64,000 nt of DNA from Mycolicibacterium sp. TY81 (lineage in GTDB: Bacteria; Actinomycetota; Actinomycetes; Mycobacteriales; Mycobacteriaceae), in assembly GCF_018326285.1 (NCBI RefSeq), contig NZ_AP023362.1:2914001-2978000 (forward strand), written 5' to 3'. The position numbers and the translations under genes are program-made. Shown here piece after piece: positions 44,455 to 53,289 of this stretch (position 1 is the first letter of the stretch; the number at the start of each line of letters is the position of its first letter). Below the pieces are notes generated by a model. That model saw only the letters and a program-made list of their open reading frames with translations. It did not search any database and was not told where the DNA came from.

Positions 44455-46737
44455 ATGTCGCAAGCCACCGCGCACCCCGGCGAATCCGTCGGGGACGTCA
44501 CCTATGTGCGTACCGACCCGGACCTGCCACCGGTCGCGATCATCGACCGCTCGCCCATCACCACCCGACATCGGGTGATCTTCGGCGTCATCGCCGTGGT
44601 CGCCGCCGTGGCGTGGGCCGTAATCGCCCTCGCGCGTGGCGAGACGGTCAACGCGGTGTGGTTCGTCATCGCCGCGATCTGTACGTATGTCATCGGATAC
44701 CGGTTCTACGCGCGGCTGATCGAGATGAAGATCGTCAAACCCCGCGACGATCACGCGACCCCGGCCGAGCTCCTCGAGAACGACACCGACTACATGCCGA
44801 CCGACCGCCGGGTGCTGTTCGGTCACCATTTCGCGGCCATCGCCGGCGCCGGCCCCCTGGTCGGCCCTGTGCTGGCCATGCAGATGGGCTACCTGCCGGG
44901 CACCATCTGGATCATCATCGGCGCGGTCGTCGCCGGTTGCGTGCAGGACTACCTGGTGCTGGTCATCTCGACGCGGCGGCGCGGCCGCTCGCTCGGCCAG
45001 ATGGCGCGCGACGAGCTCGGGCCCATCGGCGGTATCGCCGCGATCGTCGCGGTGCTGGTGATCATGGTGATCCTGCTGGCTGTGCTGGCTCTCGTCGTGG
45101 TCAACGCGCTCGCGGAAAGCCCGTGGGGCGTGTTCTCCATCGCGATGACCATTCCGATCGCGATCTTCATGGGGCTGTACCTGCGGTACCTGCGGCCCGG
45201 CCGGGTGTCCGAGGTGACGATCATCGGCGTCGCGCTGCTGCTGCTCGCGGTGGTCTCGGGCGGTTGGGTCGCCGAAACCTCCTGGGGTGCAGACTGGTTC
45301 ACGCTGTCCAAGGTGACGTTGTCGTGGTGCATCATCGTCTACGGCCTGGCCGCGTCGGTGCTGCCGGTGTGGCTGCTGCTCGCGCCACGCGACTACCTGT
45401 CGACGTTCATGAAGGTCGGCACCATCTCGCTGCTGGCGGTCGGCATCCTGATCGCCCACCCGGTCATGTCGGCTCCCGCCGTGTCGCAGTTCGCCACCCG
45501 GGCCGACGGTCCGGTGTTCGCCGGCGCGCTGTTCCCGTTCCTGTTCATCACCATCGCGTGCGGCGCGCTGTCCGGCTTCCACTCCCTGATCTCCTCGGGC
45601 ACGACGCCGAAGCTGCTGGAGAAGGAAGGGCAGACGCGGCTCATCGGCTACGGCGGCATGCTGACCGAGTCGTTCGTCGCGATCATGGCGCTGATCACCG
45701 CGGCGATCATCAACCAGCACCTGTACTTCGTCATCAACTCCCCCGGGGCGGCGACCGGCCCCACCGCGGCAACCGCCGCGACCTACGCCAACGGGTTGGG
45801 CCTCTCGGGAGCCCCGATCACCGCACAAGAGATCACCACTGCCGCCACCGATGTCGGTGAGCACTCGGTGGTTTCGCGTACCGGCGGCGCACCGACGCTG
45901 GCGCTGGGCATGTCGGAAGTACTGCACCAGGTGTTCGGCGGGTCGAGCATGAAGGCCTTCTGGTACCACTTCGCGATCATGTTCGAGGCCCTGTTCATCC
46001 TCACCACCGTCGATGCGGGCACCCGCGTCGCGCGCTTCATGCTGTCCGATGCCCTGGGCAATCTCGGGGGGCCGCTGCGGAAACTGCGCGATCCCAGCTG
46101 GCGTATCGGTGCGTGGAGCTGCAGCCTCCTGGTCGTCGCGGGCTGGGGCAGCATCCTGCTCATGGGCGTCACCGATCCCCTCGGCGGCATCAACACGCTG
46201 TTCCCGTTGTTCGGTATCGCCAACCAGCTGCTCGCGGCCATCGCGCTGACGGTCGTCACCGTCGTGGTGATCAAGAAGGGTCTGCTGAAGTGGGCCTGGA
46301 TTCCCGGGCTGCCATTGTTCTGGGACGCCCTGGTCACCCTCACCGCGTCGTGGCAGAAGATTTTCTCCCACGACCCCAAAATCGGCTACTGGCAACAGCA
46401 TTCGCAGTATGTGGCGGCCCAGGCGGCCGGCAAGACGAGCTTCGGCTCCGCGAAGAACCCCGACCAGATCGACGCCGTCATCCGGAACACCTTCATCCAG
46501 GGCACGCTGTCAATCGTGTTCGCACTGCTGGTCGTGATCGTCGTGGTCGTCGGCATCATCGTCGCGATCCAGGCCGTCCGCGGCGGCGGCCGGCCACTCA
46601 CCGACGACGAGGCGGTGCCGTCGCGGCGGTTCGCGCCGCGCGGCCTGTTCGCCACCGACATCGAGAAGGAGGTGCAGAAGCAATGGGACGCGCTGCCCGA
46701 TTCGCACGCCAGATCAGTTGGTACTGGTCATCACTGA
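44455..46737 (+). CDS. cstA: CstA-family pyruvate/peptide transporter
   Basis: A 760-residue permease with about 16 membrane segments. CstA signatures are HHFAAIAGAGPLVGPVLAMQ and GCVQDYLVLV, and later ACGALSGFHSLISSGTTPKL. CstA imports pyruvate (and was first linked to peptides) during carbon starvation. Start ATG 44455; ATG 44446 three codons upstream is possible. It corresponds to Rv3063 and follows ligB by 44 bases. Confidence 0.93.
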   Translation: MSQATAHPGESVGDVTYVRTDPDLPPVAIIDRSPITTRHRVIFGVIAVVAAVAWAVIALARGETVNAVWFVIAAICTYVIGYRFYARLIEMKIVKPRDDHATPAELLENDTDYMPTDRRVLFGHHFAAIAGAGPLVGPVLAMQMGYLPGTIWIIIGAVVAGCVQDYLVLVISTRRRGRSLGQMARDELGPIGGIAAIVAVLVIMVILLAVLALVVVNALAESPWGVFSIAMTIPIAIFMGLYLRYLRPGRVSEVTIIGVALLLLAVVSGGWVAETSWGADWFTLSKVTLSWCIIVYGLAASVLPVWLLLAPRDYLSTFMKVGTISLLAVGILIAHPVMSAPAVSQFATRADGPVFAGALFPFLFITIACGALSGFHSLISSGTTPKLLEKEGQTRLIGYGGMLTESFVAIMALITAAIINQHLYFVINSPGAATGPTAATAATYANGLGLSGAPITAQEITTAATDVGEHSVVSRTGGAPTLALGMSEVLHQVFGGSSMKAFWYHFAIMFEALFILTTVDAGTRVARFMLSDALGNLGGPLRKLRDPSWRIGAWSCSLLVVAGWGSILLMGVTDPLGGINTLFPLFGIANQLLAAIALTVVTVVVIKKGLLKWAWIPGLPLFWDALVTLTASWQKIFSHDPKIGYWQQHSQYVAAQAAGKTSFGSAKNPDQIDAVIRNTFIQGTLSIVFALLVVIVVVVGIIVAIQAVRGGGRPLTDDEAVPSRRFAPRGLFATDIEKEVQKQWDALPDSHARSVGTGHH

Positions 46738-46874
46738 TGGGCGACAACCACTACGCCCGGTATCTGGATCACCACCGTCGCAGCCATGCCGGCGAGGCGG
46801 CGCTGACCGAGCGCGAGTACTGGGCGGCGCGGTACCGCGCCGCGGACCGCAACCCGCAGGGCCGCTGCTGCTGA
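46683..46874 (+). CDS. YbdD/YjiX-family small protein (CstA partner)
   Basis: A 63-residue protein overlapping the cstA 3' end by 55 bases in another frame. WYWSSLMGDNHYARYLDHH and LTEREYWAARYR are the YbdD family core. In enterobacteria such proteins are needed for CstA-type pyruvate uptake. The C-terminus ends in Cys-Cys. Confidence 0.85.
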   Translation: MGRAARFARQISWYWSSLMGDNHYARYLDHHRRSHAGEAALTEREYWAARYRAADRNPQGRCC

Positions 46875-46978
46875 GCGGGCACGCCGGGTGAACAGCTGAT
46901 CGTCGGGCCCGCGGGCAACGACCGTCTCTACACAACCGCCCGCACAGTGGACGCACACCGCTGTCGGCACCTCACAGG

Positions 46979-47040
46979 GTGGTACCAAAAGAGACGATCC
47001 TCACTCCGTGGTACTAAATGAGTGTATGGACAGATGTCCA
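46979..47040 (+). promoter_or_regulatory. Repeats and palindrome upstream of fadD19
   Basis: GTGGTACCAAAA (46979-46990) and GTGGTACTAAAT (47008-47019) are direct repeats 29 bases apart. TGGACA-GA-TGTCCA (47027-47040) is a perfect palindrome 30 bases before the start codon. They may form a promoter-operator. No KstR-like site was found. Confidence 0.45.
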
Positions 47041-47069
47041 GTTGTTGCCCGACCAGCTTTAGGAGAAAC

Positions 47070-48716
47070 GTGCTGTTCACGGTTTCCGACGTCACCGACG
47101 CCGTCGCTGCAGCCATCCCGGACCGGACCCTGATCATTCAGGGCGATCGCCGCTTCACCTACGCCGAGGTCGTCACCCGCGCCAACCGGCTCGCCGCCTA
47201 CCTGCACGCACAGGGCCTGGGCGTGCACACCGAGCGCGATCAGCTGGCCGGCCACGAAGTCGGGCAGGACCTGGTCGGCATCTACGCCTACAACGGACCC
47301 GAGTTCGTCGAATCGCTGCTCGGCGCCTTCCGGGCCCGGGTCGCGCCGTTCAACGTCAACTACCGCTACGTCAAGGCCGAGCTGCAGTACCTGCTGAACG
47401 ACGCGGGTGCCTCCGCCCTGATCTACCACGCCGCGTTCGCGCCGACGCTGGCCGAGGTGCTGCCGGACCTGCCGAACCTCAAAGTGCTGATCCAGATCGC
47501 CGACAGCTCGGGCAACGAGCTGCTACCGGGTGCCGTCGACTACGAGACCATCGTGACCACCGATGTCCCGCCGCCGCCGGTGACGCCGTCGCCCGACGAC
47601 CTCTACGTGCTGTACACCGGGGGCACCACCGGCATGCCCAAGGGCGTGCTGTGGCGCCAGCACGACATCTTCATGGCCTCGTTCGGCGGGCGCAACGCGA
47701 TGACGGGCGAGCCGGCGCAGTCGGCCCAGGAGATCGTCGACCGGGCCTCGGCCGCCGGCGAGATGCGGATGATGATCCTGCCGCCACTGATGCACGGCGC
47801 CGCGCAGTGGGGCGTGATGACCGGCATCAACAACGGGCAGACCATCGTGTTCGCCAAGGATGTCGAGGGCTTCAACGCCAAGGAGATCGTCGAGACCATC
47901 GCGCGCGAGAAGATCGCCATCGCGACGGTCGTCGGTGACGCCATGGCCCGGCCGCTGGTTACCGCGATCGAAGAAGCGATGGCCGACGGCAGCCACGACC
48001 CGAGCTCGCTGGTGATCGTCGCCAACGGCGGCGCGCTGTTCACACCGGCCGTGAAGGGCCGGCTCGTCGCCGCACTGCCCAACGCGATGGTGATCGACGG
48101 CGTGGGTTCATCGGAGACCGGCGCGCAGATGTCGCACGTGTCGACCAAGGCCAACGTGTCGAGCGGCACCTTCACCGCCGGTCCGGCCACCCGGATCGTC
48201 TCGGAGGACTTCTCTGCGCTCCTGGCTCCGGGCCACGAGGGCAATGGCTGGCTGGCCCAGGAGGGTTACGTGCCGCTCGGCTACAAGGGCGATGCGGCCA
48301 AGACGGCCAAGACTTTCCCGGTGATCGACGGCATCCGCTACGCGGTGCCGGGCGACCGCGCCCGGCTGCTGGAGGGTGGCACCGTCGAGCTGCTCGGCCG
48401 CGACTCGGTGACCATCAACTCCGGCGGCGAGAAGATCTTCGCCGAAGAGGTCGAGTCCGCCATCGCCTCGCACCCGGCGGTGGTCGACGTCGTCGTCGCC
48501 GGACGCCCGAGCGAGCGCTGGGGCAACGAGGTCGTCGCGGTCGTGGCGCTGGCCGACGGAGCCGAGGCCGACGCCGCCGAACTGATCAAGCACGCCTCGG
48601 AGTCCATCGCCCGGTACAAGCTGCCCAAGGCGGTCGTCTTCCGGCCGACCATCGTCCGCAGCCCCGCGGGCAAGGCCGACTACCGCTGGGCCAAGGAGCA
48701 GGCGCTCCAGGACTAG
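47070..48716 (+). CDS. fadD19: Long-chain/steroid side-chain acyl-CoA ligase, FadD19 type
   Basis: A 548-residue adenylate-forming ligase, the same length as M. tuberculosis FadD19. The AMP-binding loop is YTGGTTGMPKGVLW, with VIDGVGSSETGAQMS and the hinge GRDSVTINSGGEKIFAEEVE, and the catalytic Lys in SPAGKADYRW. FadD19 activates C26 steroid side chains. Substrate here is inferred from similarity. Start GTG 47070 with AGGAG nine bases upstream. Confidence 0.88.
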   Translation: MLFTVSDVTDAVAAAIPDRTLIIQGDRRFTYAEVVTRANRLAAYLHAQGLGVHTERDQLAGHEVGQDLVGIYAYNGPEFVESLLGAFRARVAPFNVNYRYVKAELQYLLNDAGASALIYHAAFAPTLAEVLPDLPNLKVLIQIADSSGNELLPGAVDYETIVTTDVPPPPVTPSPDDLYVLYTGGTTGMPKGVLWRQHDIFMASFGGRNAMTGEPAQSAQEIVDRASAAGEMRMMILPPLMHGAAQWGVMTGINNGQTIVFAKDVEGFNAKEIVETIAREKIAIATVVGDAMARPLVTAIEEAMADGSHDPSSLVIVANGGALFTPAVKGRLVAALPNAMVIDGVGSSETGAQMSHVSTKANVSSGTFTAGPATRIVSEDFSALLAPGHEGNGWLAQEGYVPLGYKGDAAKTAKTFPVIDGIRYAVPGDRARLLEGGTVELLGRDSVTINSGGEKIFAEEVESAIASHPAVVDVVVAGRPSERWGNEVVAVVALADGAEADAAELIKHASESIARYKLPKAVVFRPTIVRSPAGKADYRWAKEQALQD

Positions 48717-48772
48717 CCCGCAGCCCACCTCCCCTCGCGGGCTGGGGGCACCGCCCGCTTGCGGGGGAACGC

Positions 48773-48807
48773 AAAACTGTCGATTTCGCAACGAAAACGA
48801 CAGTTTT
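48773..48807. terminator. Bidirectional rho-independent terminator
   Basis: AAAACTGTCG/CGACAGTTTT arms plus an inner TTTCG/CGAAA stem and a CAA loop. It gives a T-run on both strands, between the convergent fadD19 and sigma genes. It is the best canonical terminator in the window. Confidence 0.9.
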
Positions 48808-48828
48808 ACGTCTGCTCGCGGGGAGAAT

Positions 48829-49686
48829 TCACGCCCCGAACCGTGCCAATGGATCGGCGGTCGCCTCGATCTTGGCGACGAGTCCGTCGCGGATCGTCAG
48901 CACCACCACCGCGAAGAGCTGCCGGTGCGCGAATGCCAACAGGACGGGCTGGCCGAGTGGACCGGCGACGACGGTGGTGCCCGGGCCGAGGTAGAGCATG
49001 AGGTTCTCGGCGACGCGCTGCGGGCCGTGGTTGACGATGGGCGGGATCGGCGGATCGCTCAGCACCGTGCCGACGCCCCAGACCGTCGGGTCCAGCACCG
49101 CGGCCAGTGCCTGCACGTCGCCGCCGGCGCACGCGGTGATGAACTTCTCGGTGACCAGTTGATGGTCGGTCGCCTCGACGTCGTCGGCGCGCACGTCGGT
49201 ACCCGCCACCTTCGCCCGGGCCCGGCGGGCCAGCTGCCGGCACGTACCGACCGGCCGGCCGACGGTCTCCGCGATCGACTCGAACGGGACTGCGAACACG
49301 TCGTGCAGGATGAACGCCACGCGCTCACCGGGGCTCAACTGCCGCAGCACCCGCAGCAGGGCACTCGACACCTCGTCGTCCAAAGTGACGCGGTCCGCGG
49401 GGTCCAGCTCACGCGATGCCAGTGGCGGCATCGCGTCCTGTTCGGTCGGTTGTTCCCGCCGTGCCCGTGCCGACCGCACCAGGTCCAGGCACAGCCGCCC
49501 GGCGACGGTCGTCAGCCACGCGCGGACGTCCTCGATCTCACCGGGCAGCGTGCGGGACAGCCGCAGAAACGCTTCCTGCGCAACATCTTCGGCGTCGCCG
49601 ACGTCACCGAGCATCTGGTACGCGAGGTTGACCAGATACGGATGGTGGTGGCGCCAGGCCGCGGTGAATTCGGTGGTTTCTGTCAT
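48829..49686 (-). CDS. ECF41-like sigma factor with C-terminal SnoaL domain (SigJ type)
   Basis: A 285-residue sigma factor. Region 2 has DAEDVAQEAFLRLSRTLPG, region 4 VPFESIAETVGRPVGTCRQL. From about residue 170 a SnoaL-like domain follows, with IVNHGPQRVAENLMLYL and LTIRDGLVAKI. In ECF41 proteins this extension controls activity in place of a separate anti-sigma factor. It is divergent from an NmrA-like gene, the typical ECF41 context of oxidoreductase targets, and both genes have the same promoter pattern. The ATG seems to be at the mRNA 5' end. Confidence 0.9.
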   Translation of the reverse strand: MTETTEFTAAWRHHHPYLVNLAYQMLGDVGDAEDVAQEAFLRLSRTLPGEIEDVRAWLTTVAGRLCLDLVRSARARREQPTEQDAMPPLASRELDPADRVTLDDEVSSALLRVLRQLSPGERVAFILHDVFAVPFESIAETVGRPVGTCRQLARRARAKVAGTDVRADDVEATDHQLVTEKFITACAGGDVQALAAVLDPTVWGVGTVLSDPPIPPIVNHGPQRVAENLMLYLGPGTTVVAGPLGQPVLLAFAHRQLFAVVVLTIRDGLVAKIEATADPLARFGA

Positions 49687-49694
49687 CAGTTGAA

Positions 49695-49720
49695 GACGAT
49701 TCAGGGTGCTGAAAAGTTAC
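49695..49720 (-). promoter_or_regulatory. ECF-type promoter of the sigma gene
   Basis: GTAACTT (49720-49714), 15-base spacer, CGTC (49698-49695), eight bases, then ATG 49686. Same geometry as the promoter at 49744-49769. Confidence 0.8.
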
Positions 49721-49743
49721 CGCACCGCCTCACCTTTCGGGCC

Positions 49744-49769
49744 GTAACTTTCCCGAGGGGTACCCCGTC
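49744..49769 (+). promoter_or_regulatory. ECF-type promoter of the NmrA-like operon
   Basis: GTAACTT (49744-49750), 15-base spacer, CGTC (49766-49769), eight bases, then ATG 49778. It resembles ECF41 promoters (TGTCACA and CGTC) with a diverged -35. Confidence 0.8.
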
Positions 49770-49777
49770 CTTGATGC

Positions 49778-50629
49778 ATGACCATTCTCATCACCGGGGC
49801 CACCGGCAACGTCGGCCGCCCACTCGTCGAACAGTTGCACGCCGCAGGCATGAAAGTCCGTGCCGTCACCCGTAATCCGTCGCCGCATTTCCCGGCCGGG
49901 GTCGAGACCGTCGCGTCCGTCCGCGACGGCCTCGCCGGAGCCACGGCGGTGTTCCTCAACTCCCGTGCCCTCGGACCGGACCTGACATGGACCGTCGAGG
50001 CTGCCAAAGACTCCGGAGCCAAGCTGGTTGCGCTGCCCGCGATGAATGTCGACGAAGACTTCACGCGGCAGCCCTCGCGTCTGCGCGGCGACCGCAACAA
50101 GGAAGTCGAACAACTGGCTGTCGACTCGGGACTGCCGTGGGTGAGCCTGCGGCCGGCGTTGTTCGCCACCAACTTCATCGGTATGTGGGCGGGCCAGCTG
50201 CAGGCCGGCGACGTCGTGGCGGGCCCCTACGCAAGCGCGTCCAGCGCGCCGATCATCGAAGCCGACATCGCCGCGGTCGCCGCGCATGCCCTGCTGACCG
50301 ACGACCTGAACGGTCGCAAGATTCCGCTGACGGGGCCGCAGTCGCTCACCAACGCCGAGTTGCTCGCCATCGTCGGCGAGGTGCTGGGGCGCGCTCTGCA
50401 CTACCGGGAAATCCCGGTAGTGCAGGTCCGCGAACGCTTCGTCGCCATCGGCTTCCCCGCCGAATTCGGCACCGCCTACACCGCGCTGCTCGCCGAAACG
50501 GTCGACCGCCCGGCGCCGGTGACCGACGAGGTCGAGCGCATCCTCGGCCGCCCCGCCACGACGTTCGCCGAATGGGTGGCGCAGCACCGCGGCGCCTTCA
50601 CCCCGCGATTGGAGACCAGCCATGTCTGA
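49778..50629 (+). CDS. NmrA-like NAD(P)-binding protein, ECF sigma target
   Basis: A 283-residue atypical SDR. ILITGATGNVGRPLVEQL is the dinucleotide motif. The Tyr-Lys pair of classical SDRs is missing, as in NmrA and quinone-oxidoreductase (QorB-like) proteins. It is the first gene under the ECF-type promoter; its 3' end overlaps the next gene by 8 bases. Likely a redox or sensor enzyme. Reaction unknown. Confidence 0.88.
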   Translation: MTILITGATGNVGRPLVEQLHAAGMKVRAVTRNPSPHFPAGVETVASVRDGLAGATAVFLNSRALGPDLTWTVEAAKDSGAKLVALPAMNVDEDFTRQPSRLRGDRNKEVEQLAVDSGLPWVSLRPALFATNFIGMWAGQLQAGDVVAGPYASASSAPIIEADIAAVAAHALLTDDLNGRKIPLTGPQSLTNAELLAIVGEVLGRALHYREIPVVQVRERFVAIGFPAEFGTAYTALLAETVDRPAPVTDEVERILGRPATTFAEWVAQHRGAFTPRLETSHV

Positions 50630-51080
50630 GCCCCGCACATCGAATCCCCGGCCGCCCCGCTACCTCAAACAGATGAACAAAGTTGTTGTCGCCGTAGGCA
50701 AACTCGGCATCCCGGTCGGTCCGGCGATGGTGCTCACCGTGCCCGGCCGCAAGACCGGTACACCGCGGAGCACCCCGATGACGCCGTTCGTCGTGCACGG
50801 CGAGATGTACGCCGTCGCCGGCTATCCGGGTGCGCACTGGGCCCTCAACGCCCGCGCCGCCGGCACCGGCACCTTGACGCGGGGCCGCAAGTCGCGGCCC
50901 GTGCGGATCACCGAGTTGACGGTCGACGAGGCTCGCCCGGTGCTGCGCGAGTTCCCCGTCCAGGTACCCGTCGGCGTGAAATTCGCCAAGAGTTCGGGCA
51001 TGGTCACCGAGGGCACGCCCGATGAATTCGAGTCGCTGGCAGGCAGACTCGCGGTCTTCCGGTTCGATCCGCTGGGCTGA
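50622..51080 (+). CDS. Deazaflavin (F420)-dependent nitroreductase-family protein
   Basis: A 152-residue split-barrel protein of the Ddn type. VLTVPGRKTGTPRSTPMTPF is the typical F420-binding strand, and VAGYPGAHWALNARAAG and LTRGRKSRPV follow. Such enzymes use F420H2 to reduce quinones or nitro compounds. The overlap with the NmrA-like gene shows an operon controlled by the ECF sigma factor. Confidence 0.88.
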   Translation: MSEPRTSNPRPPRYLKQMNKVVVAVGKLGIPVGPAMVLTVPGRKTGTPRSTPMTPFVVHGEMYAVAGYPGAHWALNARAAGTGTLTRGRKSRPVRITELTVDEARPVLREFPVQVPVGVKFAKSSGMVTEGTPDEFESLAGRLAVFRFDPLG

Positions 51081-51108
51081 TCCGGAGATCACGCAAGCCG
51101 TCGAACTC

Positions 51109-52452
51109 TCAGCGGTAGGCGCTGCCCTGCTCGCGGTCGAGGTAGGTGTCGGACTTGTTCTTCAAGAAGAACAGGTACACCAGCAGCGACGCCGCGATAC
51201 AGACGGTGACGTAGGCGATGAACAGCGGCACGTCGCCCCGGGCCTTGAGGGCCTGGTAGATCAGCGGTGCGGTACCGCCGAAAATCGAATTGGCCAGCGC
51301 GTAGCCGACGCCGACGCCGAGGGCCCGCACGTGGGCCGGGAACAGTTCGGACTTCACCAGCGCATTGATCGAGGTGTATCCCGTGAGGATGACGTATGCG
51401 ACGGCAACCAGCAGGAACGACATGATCGGCGAGTGCGTCTGCGGCAGATAGGTGATGAGGACGTACGTGTAGACCAGCCCGCCGAAGCCGAACCACAGCA
51501 GTAGGGGCTTGCGGCCTATCCGGTCGCTGATCATTCCGCCGATCGGCTGGATCAGCATCAGGAAGATCAGTCCGAGCAGGTTGATCCAGGTCGCGGTCAT
51601 GGGTTGGTTCTTGTAGGTCGCCTTGACCATCGCCGGCGCGTTGACACTGTACGTGTAGAACGCGACGGTGCCACCGAGCGTGATCAGGAAGCACAGCAGC
51701 AACGGCTTCCAATAGCGCGAGAACAGCACCCATATCGAACCGGCATGGGGCTCCTTGCCCTCCTGAATCGCCTCGAGGGTCTCCTTGGACAGCGACTCGT
51801 CCATGCTGCGGCGCAGCCAGAACACCACCACCGCCGCGACACCGCCGACCGCAAAGCCTATGCGCCAACCGAATTCGCTCACCTGCGCGGTGCTCAGCGC
51901 CGTGAGGATGATGAGCAAGGTGAATTGGGCCAGCACGTGCCCACCGACCAGGGTGACGTACTGGAACGAGGAGAAGAACCCACGGCGTTCCCTGGTCGCC
52001 GCCTCCGACATGTAGGTCGCCGACGTGCCGTACTCGCCGCCGGTGGCGAACCCCTGCACCAGCCGGCAGATGATCAGGATGATCGGTGCGGCGACGCCGA
52101 TGCTCGCCCGCGAGGGAACCAGGGCGATCACCATCGAGCAGGCGGCCATCAGCGAAACGCTGACCATCAGTGCGGCGCGGCGGCCCCGGCGGTCGGCGAA
52201 GCGGCCGAAGAACCACGATCCGATGGGCCGGGTGACGAACGTGACCGCGAAGATCGCGTACACGTAGATCGTCGAATTCTGGTCGGCCTTGTCGAAGAAC
52301 TGGTTTTCGAAGTACGTGGCGAAGACGGTGTAGACGTAGACGTCGTACCACTCGACGAGGTTGCCCGACGATCCCCGGATGGTGTTCCAGATGGCGCGCC
52401 GGGTCGCGGCGCGGCCCGACGGCGTCGGCGTGTCCTCGGTCAGTGCGGTCAT
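51109..52452 (-). CDS. MHS-family (MFS) organic acid:proton symporter
   Basis: A 447-residue transporter with 12 segments. SSGNLVEWYDVYVYTVFATY and GRFADRRGRRAALMVSVSLM are the signatures of the KgtP/ShiA (MHS) group. Likely imports a carboxylate degraded by the upstream beta-oxidation genes. ATG 52452 has GGAGAG upstream; an in-frame extension lacks support. It is last in a block of same-strand genes, 153 bases after the GntR gene. Confidence 0.9.
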   Translation of the reverse strand: MTALTEDTPTPSGRAATRRAIWNTIRGSSGNLVEWYDVYVYTVFATYFENQFFDKADQNSTIYVYAIFAVTFVTRPIGSWFFGRFADRRGRRAALMVSVSLMAACSMVIALVPSRASIGVAAPIILIICRLVQGFATGGEYGTSATYMSEAATRERRGFFSSFQYVTLVGGHVLAQFTLLIILTALSTAQVSEFGWRIGFAVGGVAAVVVFWLRRSMDESLSKETLEAIQEGKEPHAGSIWVLFSRYWKPLLLCFLITLGGTVAFYTYSVNAPAMVKATYKNQPMTATWINLLGLIFLMLIQPIGGMISDRIGRKPLLLWFGFGGLVYTYVLITYLPQTHSPIMSFLLVAVAYVILTGYTSINALVKSELFPAHVRALGVGVGYALANSIFGGTAPLIYQALKARGDVPLFIAYVTVCIAASLLVYLFFLKNKSDTYLDREQGSAYR

Positions 52453-52605
52453 GCTGCTCTCCAACGGTCGGCAACGAACGGGTGTGGGCACATCCTTGCG
52501 GCGAACCGACGCCAAGGAACGGGATCTGGCCACAGCGCCGTTTTCCTTGCACGATTCACAGATTCACACAGACCGTACCCCCGGGCGACACCGGCTCACC
52601 GGACT

Positions 52606-53289
52606 TCAGCCCTCGCGGATGACCCCGCGTGCGCAGAGGTGCTCGGTCAGCGGGGCCACCCCGACCTCGAAGTGTTCGGCCATCGCCGTTCGGGCCGCTT
52701 CACCGTCGCCGGCCTGCAGTGCGGCGATCACCCGGCGGTGGTCCCGGATCGACAGATCCGGCCAGCCCTCCAGTGTCGGGAACACGGCTTCAGGCGCGTA
52801 ACGGGTTATGCCGGACATGAATTGGGTCAGCTTGGGTGAGTCGGCGACGACGTTGATCAGCCGATGGAACTCGTGGTTGAGCTGCACCATGCGGTCGACA
52901 TCGGTGTGCTGGTAGGCCTGCTCAAGCGCGTCTTGAATCCGGGTGAGTTCCGAAACCTGGGCCGCGGTGATGTTCTCGGCGGCGCGGGCCGCGAGTTCCC
53001 CGCCGACGAACGCCTGCACCATGGCCACATCGGAGACATCGCGGGCGGTGACCTCCAGGACCATGAAGCCGCGTCGCGGGTGCTGCACCAACAGCCCCTC
53101 GGCCCGCAGGTTCAGCAGCGCCTCCCGGACCGGGGTGACGCTGACACCCAGCTCGGTGGCCAGCTGGTCGAGCCGCAGATACTCCCCCGCCGGGAAGGTG
53201 CCGTTGAAGATCCGGCGGCGGACGTAACGCGCCACGTCGTGCGAAAGCTGTGCGGGCGCGGCGAATTCGGGTTCAGATGCGGTATTCAT
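52606..53289 (-). CDS. GntR-family (FadR/VanR subgroup) regulator
   Basis: A 227-residue regulator. The winged helix includes LDQLATELGVSVTPVREAL and the C-terminal FCD domain has VQLNHEFHRLINVVADSP and DHRRVIAALQAGDGEAA, with the metal-binding His residues. Its start overlaps fadE by 17 bases. It probably represses the SDR-thiolase-fadE operon and the divergent acyl-CoA dehydrogenase through the AT-rich palindrome at 56486-56498. Confidence 0.9.
   Translation of the reverse strand: MNTASEPEFAAPAQLSHDVARYVRRRIFNGTFPAGEYLRLDQLATELGVSVTPVREALLNLRAEGLLVQHPRRGFMVLEVTARDVSDVAMVQAFVGGELAARAAENITAAQVSELTRIQDALEQAYQHTDVDRMVQLNHEFHRLINVVADSPKLTQFMSGITRYAPEAVFPTLEGWPDLSIRDHRRVIAALQAGDGEAARTAMAEHFEVGVAPLTEHLCARGVIREG

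Noticed and set aside
46900..47069. KstR or KstR2 operator before fadD19
   Set aside because: No TnnAACnnGTTnnA or CAAGnnCTTG-like site was found; only an unrelated palindrome and direct repeats.
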